This document shows positions 1 through 6,425 of a stretch of DNA of 8,625 bases, in pieces. The DNA is from Oleiagrimonas sp964566965 (lineage in GTDB: Bacteria; Pseudomonadota; Gammaproteobacteria; Xanthomonadales; Rhodanobacteraceae), in contig CAZMKO010000099.1 in assembly GCA_964566965.1 (NCBI GenBank), positions 1-8,625 on the forward strand. The letters are read 5' to 3'. The notes below the pieces were generated by a model. The model was given only the letters and a program-made list of their open reading frames with translations, had not been told where the DNA came from and did not search any database. The stretch's first letter is position 1. Each line of letters begins with the position of its first letter. The position numbers and the translations under genes are program-made.

Positions 1-6
1 CCGGTC

Positions 7-459
7 TTATTCGGCGGCGTCGGCGGCCGGAGCTTCGGCCTTTTCGGCCTTGGCCTTCGGTGCCGTGGCCTTCTTCTCGGCAGCCTTCTTGGCGGCCTTG
101 GCCTCGGCGGCAGCGGCGATGTCTTCCTTGATGCGCGCCTTCTTGCCTTCCAGACCACGCAGGTAGTACAGCTTGGCGGCACGGACCTTGCCCTTGCGCT
201 TCACCAGGACCGAATCGATGGTCGGGCTGTGGCTCTGGAACACGCGCTCCACGCCGGTGCCGTGCGAAATCTTGCGCACGGTGAAGGCCGAATGCAGGCC
301 GCGATTGCGCTTGGCGATGACGACACCCTCGAACGCCTGTACGCGCTCGCGGCTGCCTTCCTTCACCTTCACGTTGACCACGACCGTGTCGCCCGGGCCG
401 AACTCCGGCAGCTGACGGGTCATCTGCTCGGTCTCGAACTGTTCAATGATCTTGTTCAT
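7..459 (-). CDS. rplS: 50S ribosomal protein L19
   Basis: Structural protein of the large ribosomal subunit, located at the 30S-50S interface. The 150-residue product begins MNKIIEQFE and shows the L19 core: a beta-rich body with FEGVVIAKRNRG near residues 43-54, FTVRKISHGTGVERVF near 59-74 followed by HSP, and the basic segment GKVRAAKLYYLRG near 90-102. The core ends around residue 112. Behind it is a tail of nearly 40 residues made almost only of Ala, Lys, Glu and Pro; E. coli L19 is about 115 residues, so the tail is extra. The start is the ATG at 457-459, where homology begins, with a weak GGTGG ribosome site about 7 nt upstream. The same frame stays open far upstream into trmD, but that part is not L19-like. 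It is the last gene of the rpsP-rimM-trmD-rplS operon, 43 nt after trmD. Its terminator lies outside the window. Confidence 0.97.
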   Translation of the reverse strand: MNKIIEQFETEQMTRQLPEFGPGDTVVVNVKVKEGSRERVQAFEGVVIAKRNRGLHSAFTVRKISHGTGVERVFQSHSPTIDSVLVKRKGKVRAAKLYYLRGLEGKKARIKEDIAAAAEAKAAKKAAEKKATAPKAKAEKAEAPAADAAE

Positions 460-502
460 GGCACACCACCAATTTTCTGCGGTCCTGGGGCCCGGTACGG
501 CC

Positions 503-1255
503 TCAAGTCTGTTGAGCCGCGAAGTACTCGCGGCGGAATTCTTCCAGCAACACGCGGGACTCGGCATCCAGCGTGCAACGCGCCAGCAGGTCCGGCCGTC
601 GCAACCAGGTCCGTCCCAACGACTGCTTTCGGCGCCAGCGGCGAATCGCCGCGTGATCGCCCGATTGCAACACCTGCGGAACCGTCCCCAGCGCGTCCTG
701 GACCGGACGCGTGTAATGGGGGCAATCCAGCAGGCCGTCCGAAAACGAATCCTGCTCGGCCGACTGTGCGTCATTCAACGCACCGTCCTGCAACCGGCCC
801 ACGGCATCGATCACGACCGCCGCGGCCAGCTCGCCGCCGGACAGCACGTAGTCGCCGATGGACAATTCCTCGTCGACCTCGTGCGCCAGCAGGCGCTCGT
901 CCACTCCCTCGTATCGTCCGCAGAGCAGGGTCAGGCGCGGCATCGCCGCCAGCTTCCCCACCCGGTCCTGCGTCAGCCTGGCTCCTTGCGGGCTGAGATA
1001 AACCACATGCGCCGGCTCCGCCGCCGCCTGCCGTGCCGCGGCCAACGTGGCGCGCAACGGCTCGATCATCATCACCATGCCGGGGCCGCCACCGAAGGGG
1101 CGTGCATCCACGGTACGGTAATTGTCATGGGCAAAATCGCGCGGATTCCAGGTCTCGACCTGCAACAGACCGCGTTTTTTCGCCCGACCCACCACACCGA
1201 CATCGGCGCAGCGGGCAACAAATTCGGGAAACAGCGTCACGACATCGAAGCGCAT
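503..1255 (-). CDS. trmD: tRNA (guanine-N1-)-methyltransferase
   Basis: Transfers a methyl group from S-adenosylmethionine to N1 of G37 next to the anticodon in a subset of tRNAs, which prevents +1 frameshifting. The enzyme is a SPOUT-family homodimer with a trefoil knot. The 250-residue product (E. coli: 255) starts MRFDVVTLFPEF and contains the hallmark GGGPGMVMM near residues 55-63, LLCGRYEGVDER in the middle, and ELSIGDYVLSGGELAA forming the knot and SAM pocket. I chose the ATG at 1253-1255 because it has a GAGGG ribosome site 5 nt upstream and begins exactly where the family begins. An in-frame GTG at 1288 would add 11 residues (MARAATDSEGT) but looks unneeded. It is the third gene of the S16 operon, 37 nt after rimM. 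That gap holds a 6-bp hairpin that could modulate its translation. Confidence 0.97.
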   Translation of the reverse strand: MRFDVVTLFPEFVARCADVGVVGRAKKRGLLQVETWNPRDFAHDNYRTVDARPFGGGPGMVMMIEPLRATLAAARQAAAEPAHVVYLSPQGARLTQDRVGKLAAMPRLTLLCGRYEGVDERLLAHEVDEELSIGDYVLSGGELAAAVVIDAVGRLQDGALNDAQSAEQDSFSDGLLDCPHYTRPVQDALGTVPQVLQSGDHAAIRRWRRKQSLGRTWLRRPDLLARCTLDAESRVLLEEFRREYFAAQQT

Positions 1256-1271
1256 GGTTCCCTCGCTGTCA

Positions 1272-1288
1272 GTGGCGGCTCTCGCCAC
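1272..1288 (-). other. Hairpin in the rimM-trmD gap
   Basis: GTGGCG (1272-1277) and CGCCAC (1283-1288) form a perfect 6-bp GC-rich stem with a 5-nt loop. It lies between the rimM stop (1293-1295) and the trmD ribosome site near 1260. No U-run follows, so it is not an intrinsic terminator. In E. coli the middle genes of this operon are translated far less than the ribosomal proteins, so a structure here could tune trmD output or protect mRNA ends. That role is inference. Confidence 0.4.
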
Positions 1289-1292
1289 CGGA

Positions 1293-1808
1293 TCAGAAAT
1301 CCGGATCCCAGTCGACGACGATGCGTCCGGCCGGAAGATCCACGTCCCTGACGTAATGCTCCGTCACAAACGGCACCAGACGCTCCCTGCCGGCACCGCG
1401 CACCACCAGGACATCATTGGCGCCGGTGGCAACAAGGTGGCTCACCCGCCCCAGTGCCGTGCCGTCGAGGGTGACCACCTCCAGGCCTTCAAGATCGGCC
1501 CAGTAGTACTCGCCCTCGGCCGGTGCCGGCAGTCGGGAGCGCTCCACCAGAATGTCGGCTCCGACCCAGGCCACGGCCCCGTCGCGGTCGTCCACGCCGG
1601 GCAATGCGGCCACCAGTCCCTTGCCCTGCTTCCTGCCCCGCACTTCGTCCACCGTGGTGATCTCGCCCGGCGCTGACTGAAGCTGCCAGGGCTGGTAGTC
1701 GAAGATGCGTTCGCGCGGCTCGGTCCAGGATTCCAGCTTGACCTCGCCACGCACACCGAAAACCCCGACGATGCGCCCCAACGGAACGCGTCGACCGGAT
1801 TCGGTCAT
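1293..1808 (-). CDS. rimM: 16S rRNA processing / 30S maturation factor RimM
   Basis: Cytoplasmic assembly factor that binds ribosomal protein S19 and helps mature the head of the 30S subunit. The 171-residue product has the N-terminal RimM barrel, with the signature GRIVGVFGVRGEVKL at residues 11-25, and a C-terminal PRC-barrel region starting around EYYWADLEGLEV (near 100-111). The length is typical (E. coli: 182). The ATG at 1806-1808 lies only 2 nt after the rpsP stop codon, and an AAGG inside the 3' end of rpsP may act as its ribosome site, so it is probably translationally coupled to rpsP. It is followed by trmD after a 37-nt gap. Confidence 0.96.
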   Translation of the reverse strand: MTESGRRVPLGRIVGVFGVRGEVKLESWTEPRERIFDYQPWQLQSAPGEITTVDEVRGRKQGKGLVAALPGVDDRDGAVAWVGADILVERSRLPAPAEGEYYWADLEGLEVVTLDGTALGRVSHLVATGANDVLVVRGAGRERLVPFVTEHYVRDVDLPAGRIVVDWDPDF

Positions 1809-1810
1809 GC

Positions 1811-2083
1811 TCAGGCGGCCTTTTCCTGCGACTCGCCCTGCTGCTTGGCGGCTTCCTTCAGCAGCGCACGGACCTTGTCCGACATCTGCGCGCCCTTGGC
1901 CACCCAGGCGTTGGTCTTTTCCACGTCCAGCAGCAGACGCTTGTCGGCGCCGGACGCCACCGGGTTGTAATAACCCAGGCGCTCGATGTTGCGACCGTCA
2001 CGACGGCTGCGCTGATCGGCCACCACGATGTGATAGAACGGACGGCCCTTGGCGCCGCCACGAGCCAGACGAATTCGAACCAT
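1811..2083 (-). CDS. rpsP: 30S ribosomal protein S16
   Basis: Small-subunit ribosomal protein needed for 30S assembly. The 90-residue product begins MVRIRLARGGAKGRPFYHI and continues with VVADQRSRRDGRNIERLGYYNP, the strongly conserved N-terminal half of S16; the tail is rich in Lys, Gln, Glu and Ala. E. coli S16 is 82 residues. The ATG at 2081-2083 is chosen by family start; a GGAG site lies 10 nt upstream. The frame extends 18 codons further but that part is not S16-like. It is the first gene of the four-gene operon. Upstream is a 234-bp spacer with two possible promoters, and downstream rimM starts 2 nt after the stop. Confidence 0.97.
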   Translation of the reverse strand: MVRIRLARGGAKGRPFYHIVVADQRSRRDGRNIERLGYYNPVASGADKRLLLDVEKTNAWVAKGAQMSDKVRALLKEAAKQQGESQEKAA

Positions 2084-2119
2084 AATCTTGAAACTCCAGT
2101 TTGCCGCGAACACGGCACA

Positions 2120-2135
2120 GCACGCGCCTGCGTGC
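2120..2135 (-). other. Leader hairpin upstream of rpsP
   Basis: GCACGC (2120-2125) and GCGTGC (2130-2135) form a perfect 6-bp stem with a 4-nt loop, 37 nt upstream of the rpsP start codon in the presumed mRNA leader. It could be a regulatory or stabilising element. I recognise no known ribosomal-protein leader motif. Confidence 0.3.
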
Positions 2136-2146
2136 ACAGGGAACGG

Positions 2147-2166
2147 GGTATTTTAACGGAAATACC
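2147..2166 (-). promoter_or_regulatory. Proximal rpsP promoter candidate with 7-bp inverted repeat
   Basis: On the minus strand TAAAAT (2155 to 2150) is a good -10 hexamer; a weak -35, TTCCTT, lies 16 nt upstream. The -10 sits inside a perfect inverted repeat, GGTATTT (2147-2153) and AAATACC (2160-2166), separated by 6 nt. It is one of the few AT-rich spots in the spacer. It could be a promoter with an operator or, if transcription starts further upstream, a leader hairpin. I cannot tell these apart from sequence alone. Confidence 0.4.
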
Positions 2167-2282
2167 GGAAAAAGGAAGAGGCACGCGGCAACGGCGGCGA
2201 CGCGCCATCGATCCCCGCGACCGCGACCTTCCCGGCCCCGGAACGGATCATGCCCCGCCGGTTCCGGTCCCGACGGCGGCGC

Positions 2283-2312
2283 ATTCTACACGGTTTATGG
2301 CACGGCTGTCGC
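2283..2312 (-). promoter_or_regulatory. Distal promoter candidate for the rpsP operon
   Basis: Reading the minus strand, GCGACA (2312 to 2307) and TAGAAT (2288 to 2283) are separated by 18 nt and match the sigma-70 -35 and -10 at 4/6 and 5/6 positions. The element lies immediately after the mscS stop codon (2318-2320), the expected place for a promoter of the S16 operon. Transcription from it would give a leader of about 190 nt before rpsP. Confidence 0.45.
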
Positions 2313-2317
2313 GTTCG

Positions 2318-3391
2318 TCACCGCGATGACCGCCCGTGCCGCCGGCGCCCGGGCGGCGCGGGCGCATCCGTGCCGCGGGTATCGGATCGGCGCCGGGCGT
2401 CGGCGGCAATACCGCTCTGCACCGCGCGCAAGGCATCATTGCTGCCGCCGGCGGGCGGCCGGGGCGCGTCATCGGGCGCATCACCGTCACCGGGATCCGG
2501 CACACCGGGCCAGGACTTGATGTGCAGGTCGCGTTGCGGGAACGGCAATTCCAGGCCATGTTTTTCCAGCGCATCGTGCAGCGCCCAGTTGTAGGCCGCG
2601 ATGACGCCACGGTAGCGTCTGGCGGCTTCCGCGTTGAGCCACAGCACCAATGCGAAATCCAGCGCCGATTCACCGAACCCGGTCAGCCAGACCTGGGCCG
2701 GACGGGCCGGATCGTCGCTCAATGTGAACGGCACGGCAGCGGCAGCCTCCAACGCCGCCTCGCGAACCTTGCCCTTGTCGCTGCCGTAGGGCACGCGAAA
2801 CGGGATATGTGCCCGCCGCGACACGTCGCGCCAAGTCAGGTTCACCACGTTGTCGGTGATGAAGCGCGAGTTGGGAATGAGATAGTCGACGTTGTCGTTG
2901 GTGGTCACGCGGGTCGCACGGATGTGGATGTCGCGCACCACGCCATGCAAGCCGTTGGGCATTTCCACGAAGTCACCCACCGACAGACTGCGGTCGAACA
3001 GCAAAATCAACCCGGAGATGAAATTGGAGAAAATCGCCTGCAGCCCGAAACCCAGGCCCACGCCCAGCGCGCCGGCGAACAACGTGAACTTGCTGAACGG
3101 GATGCCGGCTACCGACAGCGCAGCCAACACGCCGATCGTCAGCACGATGTAGTGGACCACGCGCGACAACGTGTACAGGGTCGACTGGTTGGCGGGATAG
3201 CGGATGCCGTAGCGTTTCAGGCCGTAGCGCAGCAGCCAGGACACCGCCACGGCGAGCACCAGCACCACCACGCCCAGTGCCAGCGAGCCGACAGTGAACG
3301 ACATGCCGCCGACCTCGAGACCCATGTCCAGCATCCTGCCGACCGGTCCGCGCGCGGTGGCCGGCACGCGGATGACGGCGACACTCAGCAT
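2318..3391 (-). CDS. MscS-family mechanosensitive ion channel
   Basis: Inner-membrane small-conductance mechanosensitive channel family, which opens under membrane tension to release solutes during hypo-osmotic shock. With the ATG at 3391 the product has 357 residues: TM1 about 34-54, TM2 about 80-97, and the glycine/alanine-rich pore helix TM3 about 103-133 containing GALGVGLGFGLQAIFSNF. The MscS beta domain follows (SVGDFVEM at 137-144, LIPNSRFITDNVVN at 171-184), then the alpha/beta domain ending at LPFPQRDLHIKSW (282-294). The last 60 residues are Pro/Gly/Arg-rich and look disordered. The start is uncertain: ATGs at 3325 and 3304 each have an AGGA or GAGG site 8 nt upstream and would still keep TM1, whereas the one at 3391 lacks a clear site but overlaps the stop of a small leader ORF. 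A GTG at 3451 is less likely. It lies between ffh and rpsP, transcribed with them. Confidence 0.9.
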   Translation of the reverse strand: MLSVAVIRVPATARGPVGRMLDMGLEVGGMSFTVGSLALGVVVLVLAVAVSWLLRYGLKRYGIRYPANQSTLYTLSRVVHYIVLTIGVLAALSVAGIPFSKFTLFAGALGVGLGFGLQAIFSNFISGLILLFDRSLSVGDFVEMPNGLHGVVRDIHIRATRVTTNDNVDYLIPNSRFITDNVVNLTWRDVSRRAHIPFRVPYGSDKGKVREAALEAAAAVPFTLSDDPARPAQVWLTGFGESALDFALVLWLNAEAARRYRGVIAAYNWALHDALEKHGLELPFPQRDLHIKSWPGVPDPGDGDAPDDAPRPPAGGSNDALRAVQSGIAADARRRSDTRGTDAPAPPGRRRHGRSSR

Positions 3392-3462
3392 GACGCGTCC
3401 GTGTCGGCCGGCGCGCCGCAGCGCCCTGCCCGATGCTCCACTGCCGCACACGCCCGCATCAT
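3385..3462 (-). CDS. Candidate 25-codon leader ORF of mscS
   Basis: A small ORF, starting ATG ATG and encoding MMRACAAVEHR followed by a Gly/Ala/Asp-rich end, has a GGAG ribosome site 5 nt before its first ATG. That site is better placed than the one of the mscS ATG at 3391. Its TGA (3385-3387) overlaps that ATG in a 7-nt ATGCTGA arrangement, typical of translational coupling. A promoter candidate lies just upstream. I recognise no homologous peptide, and the protein may have no function of its own. It may also be chance in GC-rich DNA. Confidence 0.3.
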   Translation of the reverse strand: MMRACAAVEHRAGRCGAPADTDASC

Positions 3463-3493
3463 GTCGACTCCGTCAATCGAGAGGCTTGCTCCG

Positions 3494-3522
3494 AGTATCG
3501 CGGATCGACACGCGCACGTCAC
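3494..3522 (-). promoter_or_regulatory. Promoter candidate for mscS
   Basis: On the minus strand GTGACG (3522 to 3517) and GATACT (3499 to 3494) are separated by 17 nt and each matches 4 of 6 sigma-70 consensus positions. Transcription would begin near 3487, about 25 nt before the small leader ORF. The -35 abuts a strong 7-bp hairpin (CCCGGCC 3522-3528, GGCCGGG 3532-3538) that has no T-run. Confidence 0.35.
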
Positions 3523-3552
3523 CCGGCCCGTGGCCGGGCCACGTCGGAGCGT

Positions 3553-3578
3553 GCGAAAATTTCGCCCCCCGTGGCGAA
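3553..3578 (-). terminator. Possible terminator or overlapping inverted repeats after ffh
   Basis: Downstream of ffh on the minus strand, TTCGCC (3578 to 3573) pairs with GGCGAA (3566 to 3561) across a 6-nt loop and is followed by ATTTT, a weak intrinsic-terminator shape. A second perfect dyad, GCGAAA-A-TTTCGC (plus strand 3553-3565), shares one arm with the first, so the two structures exclude each other. The T-run is short, so termination may be partial. Confidence 0.35.
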
Positions 3579-3608
3579 CGTGCCGCCGGGCGTTTTTTTC
3601 ACATGCTC

Positions 3609-4985
3609 TCAGCGCATCGGCGGCATGCCGCCACCGCCCATGCCCCGCATGGCACCGCGCATCTGCCGCATCAGGCCCTTGCTGCCGCCCTTGCCCAGTT
3701 TGGACATCATCTTGGACATCTGTTTGTACTGCTTGAGCAGACGGTTGACGTCGGCCGGCTGGGTACCGGAACCGCGTGCCACGCGCGCCCGGCGCGAACC
3801 GTTCAGCAGATCCGGATGGCGGCGCTCCTTCTTGGTCATCGAATTGATGATCGCGACCATGCGCGCCACTTCCTTGTCGTTGACGCGCGATTTCACCTTG
3901 TCCGGGATGCCCGACATGCCGGGCATTTTTTCCATCAGGCCGGCCAAGCCTCCCATCTTGTTCATCTGCTCCAGCTGGTCGCGCATGTCGTTGAGGTTGA
4001 AGCGCTTGCCCTTGACGACCTTCTTGGCCAGCTTCTGCGCCTTTTCCTGGTCAACCTTGCGCTCGACCTCCTCGACCAGGCTGAGCACATCGCCCATGCC
4101 CAGGATACGCTGGGCCACGCGGTCGGGGTGGAACGGCTCCAGGGCGTCGGTCTTCTCGCCGGCACCCATGAACTTGATCGGCTTGCCGGTGACGTGACGC
4201 ACGGACAAGGCCGCGCCGCCACGCGCGTCGCCGTCGGTCTTGGTCAGCACCACGCCGGTGAGCGGCAGCGCCTCGGCGAAGGCCTTGGCGGTGTTGGCGG
4301 CATCCTGGCCGGTCATGGAGTCGACCGTGAACAACGTTTCGGCCGGATCCAGCGCCCCGTGCAGGGCCTTGATCTCGGTCATCATCGCCTCGTCCACGTG
4401 CAGGCGACCGGCGGTGTCGACGATCAGCACGTCGGCCATCTCGCGGCGCGCGGCGGCCAGGGCGTCGGCAGCGATGTCCACCGGATCGGTACCGGTTTTG
4501 GACGGGAAAAATTCCACGCCGACCTGACCGGCCAGGGTCTGCAACTGGTCGATGGCGGCCGGACGGTAGACATCGCAGCTGACCACCATGACCTTCTTCT
4601 TGTGGCGCTCCTTCAGGAACCGTCCCAGCTTGGCCACGGTGGTGGTCTTGCCCGCGCCCTGCAGGCCCGCCATCAGGATCACGGCCGGCGGCTTCACGGC
4701 CAGGTCCAGCGCCGCGTTGGTCTCGCCCATCACCGCGGTCAGTTCGTCGCTGACCACTTTCACCAAGGCCTGGCCCGGCGTCAGGCTCTTCAGCACCTCC
4801 TGGCCCACGGCGCGTTCCTTGACGCGGCCGATCAGCGCCTGTACCACCGGCAGCGCGACATCCGCTTCCAGCAAGGCGATGCGCACCTCGCGCAGGGACT
4901 CGCGGATGTTGTCCTCGGTCAGGCGGCCGCGGCCGCGCAGGCGGTTGACGGTGCCGGAAAGGCGCTGGCTGAGCGAATCGAACAT
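3609..4985 (-). CDS. ffh: Signal recognition particle GTPase Ffh
   Basis: Protein part of the bacterial signal recognition particle. With 4.5S RNA it binds signal sequences of nascent inner-membrane proteins and, through GTP-dependent pairing with FtsY, delivers ribosomes to the Sec translocon. The 458-residue product (E. coli: 453) has the N domain at about 1-95 (ALLEADVALPVV at 37-48), the G domain with the P-loop GLQGAGKT at 107-114, DVYRPAA at 138-144, DTAGR at 190-194 and TKTDGDARGG at 248-257, then the methionine-rich M domain at about 325-435 with the RNA-binding segment SRRARVARGSG at 397-407. It ends in a Gly/Met-rich tail. All key residues are present. The start at 4983-4985 fits the family; the ribosome site is weak. 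A perfect TATAAT lies 33 nt upstream. The hydrolase gene upstream ends 69 nt before it, so read-through is possible. Confidence 0.98.
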   Translation of the reverse strand: MFDSLSQRLSGTVNRLRGRGRLTEDNIRESLREVRIALLEADVALPVVQALIGRVKERAVGQEVLKSLTPGQALVKVVSDELTAVMGETNAALDLAVKPPAVILMAGLQGAGKTTTVAKLGRFLKERHKKKVMVVSCDVYRPAAIDQLQTLAGQVGVEFFPSKTGTDPVDIAADALAAARREMADVLIVDTAGRLHVDEAMMTEIKALHGALDPAETLFTVDSMTGQDAANTAKAFAEALPLTGVVLTKTDGDARGGAALSVRHVTGKPIKFMGAGEKTDALEPFHPDRVAQRILGMGDVLSLVEEVERKVDQEKAQKLAKKVVKGKRFNLNDMRDQLEQMNKMGGLAGLMEKMPGMSGIPDKVKSRVNDKEVARMVAIINSMTKKERRHPDLLNGSRRARVARGSGTQPADVNRLLKQYKQMSKMMSKLGKGGSKGLMRQMRGAMRGMGGGGMPPMR

Positions 4986-5017
4986 GGGGCAGCTACTGGT
5001 TGGCGGTCAAACGCCGG

Positions 5018-5023
5018 ATTATA
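5018..5023 (-). promoter_or_regulatory. -10 element of the ffh promoter
   Basis: A perfect TATAAT on the minus strand sits 33 nt upstream of the ffh start codon, giving an expected 5' leader of about 25 nt. No good -35 is visible at 16-18 nt; the region upstream (GCGTGGCGTGCGCGGGC) is GC-rich. Its position inside the 69-nt hydrolase-ffh gap supports a function. Confidence 0.55.
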
Positions 5024-5054
5024 ACCGATGCCCGCGCACGCCACGCCGAAGAGA

Positions 5055-6425
5055 TCACGGCACCGGTGCCGTGGCGGCCGGCACCGACACGATCCATCGC
5101 GCGATGTCCGCGATCACCCGCGGATCCACGTGGCCGGGCGTGCTGTAATCGGACACATCATGATGCGGGCCGGCCTTCATGAACAGGTGCCCGAGACCGG
5201 GATAGGCATGAAAGACCACATCGTCACGCTTGCCCAGCGCCTGTTTCCAGCGGCCGAAGTCCGCGTCGGGCGACACCTGGAAGTCGGCCCCGCCCTGGAG
5301 GACAAGCATCGGCACGGCCAGCGCCTTGGCCGCCGCCACCTGGTCGTAACGGTGCAGACTCAACCAGTAGCTTTGCGGAACATGGGCGAATTCGCCTGCC
5401 GGCGGGTGCGCGGGATCGGCCTTGGCCAGCAAGGCGATTTCCGCCTGCAATGCGGCCTCGCTCGTGGCGATGTCCGCGTCGGACGCACCCGACTCCCGGA
5501 CCTGCTGGCGGCTCACCTCCAGCAGATGGCGCGCCGGCGCCGCCAGCAGCACCACCCCGGCCAGATTCGGCACGCGCGCGGCGATGCGCGGCGCCAGCAT
5601 GCCGCCCAGGCTGTGCCCGGCCACGAACACCCGCCGCGCGTCGATTCCGTCGCGACCGGCCAATACCTTCAACGCGGCCACGGCATCGTCGGTGACCTCC
5701 TGGTCCACCGTGAACGGCTTGCCGGGTTCGACCTTCGCCCCGTACACGAAACTGCGTTTGTCGTAGCGCAGGCTGGCCACGCCATGTCGGGCCAGACCGA
5801 TGGCCAGGTCGCGGAACGGCTTGTTGGGTCCAATGCCCTCGTCGCGATCGTGCGGACCGCTGCCATGCACCAGCACCACCGCCGGGAACGGCCCGGCGCC
5901 CTCCGGCAGGGTCACGGTGCCGCCCAGCGGACCCACCGGCGTGGGGACTTCCACCACCTGCGTGAGTACCCCCGAGACCGGCGCCGACGACGCGTTCGAG
6001 GCGGCGGAAGCCGGTGCCTGCCGCACCGATGCCGGCAACATGGATGCCGGTACCAGTCGCAGCATGCGCAGCCGGTCCGCCTCGTCGCAATCGATCAGGG
6101 CCGCGATCCGGGACTTGGAAAACCGCAGCGACGCCAGCCACAGCGACTGGCCGGACAGGGTCACGGAATGCAAGTCGCCCAGCGACTGGAACACGCCGGC
6201 CCGGCCCTGGATCTGCTTCCACGCTTGCGCCAGTGCATCGGGGGTCACGGTCTTGGCCGTTTGCGGCGAAAAATCCTGCACGGCCTGATGAAAATGTTCG
6301 GTGGTCAACGCCTGCAATGCCGCCTGCGCATGCGCGACGCAGGCATCCGCCGCCACGGCCGAACCCGTGCCACCGGCCAACAAGGCCGTCAGTATCCAGG
6401 CACCGCATGTCCTGACCCGGCTCAT
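5055..6425 (-). CDS. Exported alpha/beta hydrolase with N-terminal DUF3887-like domain
   Basis: Predicted exported serine hydrolase; substrate unknown. The 456-residue product has a signal peptide (residues 1-26: basic start, hydrophobic core ILTALLAGG, likely cut after AVA-A). An N-terminal region (about 27-125) resembles the DUF3887-type domain found before some hydrolases, and a Ser/Ala/Pro-rich linker follows (about 126-150). The alpha/beta-hydrolase domain (about 155-450) has the oxyanion motif HGSGP at 187-191, the nucleophile elbow GHSLGG at 270-275 (Ser272), a likely acid Asp381 in QGGADFQV, and a likely His413 in GLGHLF, so the triad looks complete. The start ATG (6423-6425) has AGGAG 8 nt upstream and overlaps the sdpI-like stop by 4 nt (ATGA), which rules out the longer open frame to 6668. 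It is the third gene of the arsR-sdpI operon. Esterase, thioesterase or peptidase activity are all possible. Confidence 0.9.
   Translation of the reverse strand: MSRVRTCGAWILTALLAGGTGSAVAADACVAHAQAALQALTTEHFHQAVQDFSPQTAKTVTPDALAQAWKQIQGRAGVFQSLGDLHSVTLSGQSLWLASLRFSKSRIAALIDCDEADRLRMLRLVPASMLPASVRQAPASAASNASSAPVSGVLTQVVEVPTPVGPLGGTVTLPEGAGPFPAVVLVHGSGPHDRDEGIGPNKPFRDLAIGLARHGVASLRYDKRSFVYGAKVEPGKPFTVDQEVTDDAVAALKVLAGRDGIDARRVFVAGHSLGGMLAPRIAARVPNLAGVVLLAAPARHLLEVSRQQVRESGASDADIATSEAALQAEIALLAKADPAHPPAGEFAHVPQSYWLSLHRYDQVAAAKALAVPMLVLQGGADFQVSPDADFGRWKQALGKRDDVVFHAYPGLGHLFMKAGPHHDVSDYSTPGHVDPRVIADIARWIVSVPAATAPVP

Noticed and set aside
460..774. N-terminal extension of rplS
   Set aside because: The frame is open to 774 but overlaps the 3' part of trmD on the same strand, and the extra residues are Arg/Trp/Cys-rich noise; L19 homology begins at 459.
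446..1351. 301-codon open frame on the plus strand opposite trmD
   Set aside because: Antisense to trmD and without recognisable domains.
2299..2340. GGCACGG...CCGTGCC repeat around the mscS stop as a terminator
   Set aside because: The loop is 28 nt and the minus-strand continuation is CATAAACC, not a T-run.
3522..3538. Strong CCCGGCC-CGT-GGCCGGG hairpin as an intrinsic terminator
   Set aside because: No T-run follows on either strand, so it was not called a terminator.
2336..3736. 466-codon open frame on the plus strand opposite mscS
   Set aside because: Antisense shadow with low-complexity Arg/Gln/His composition; it runs across the mscS-ffh spacer and into ffh.
3294..5024. 576-codon open frame on the plus strand opposite ffh
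   Set aside because: It is antisense to a certain ffh gene and its translation is rich in His, Gln, Leu and Ala without domain signatures, as expected for a mirror frame in GC-rich DNA.
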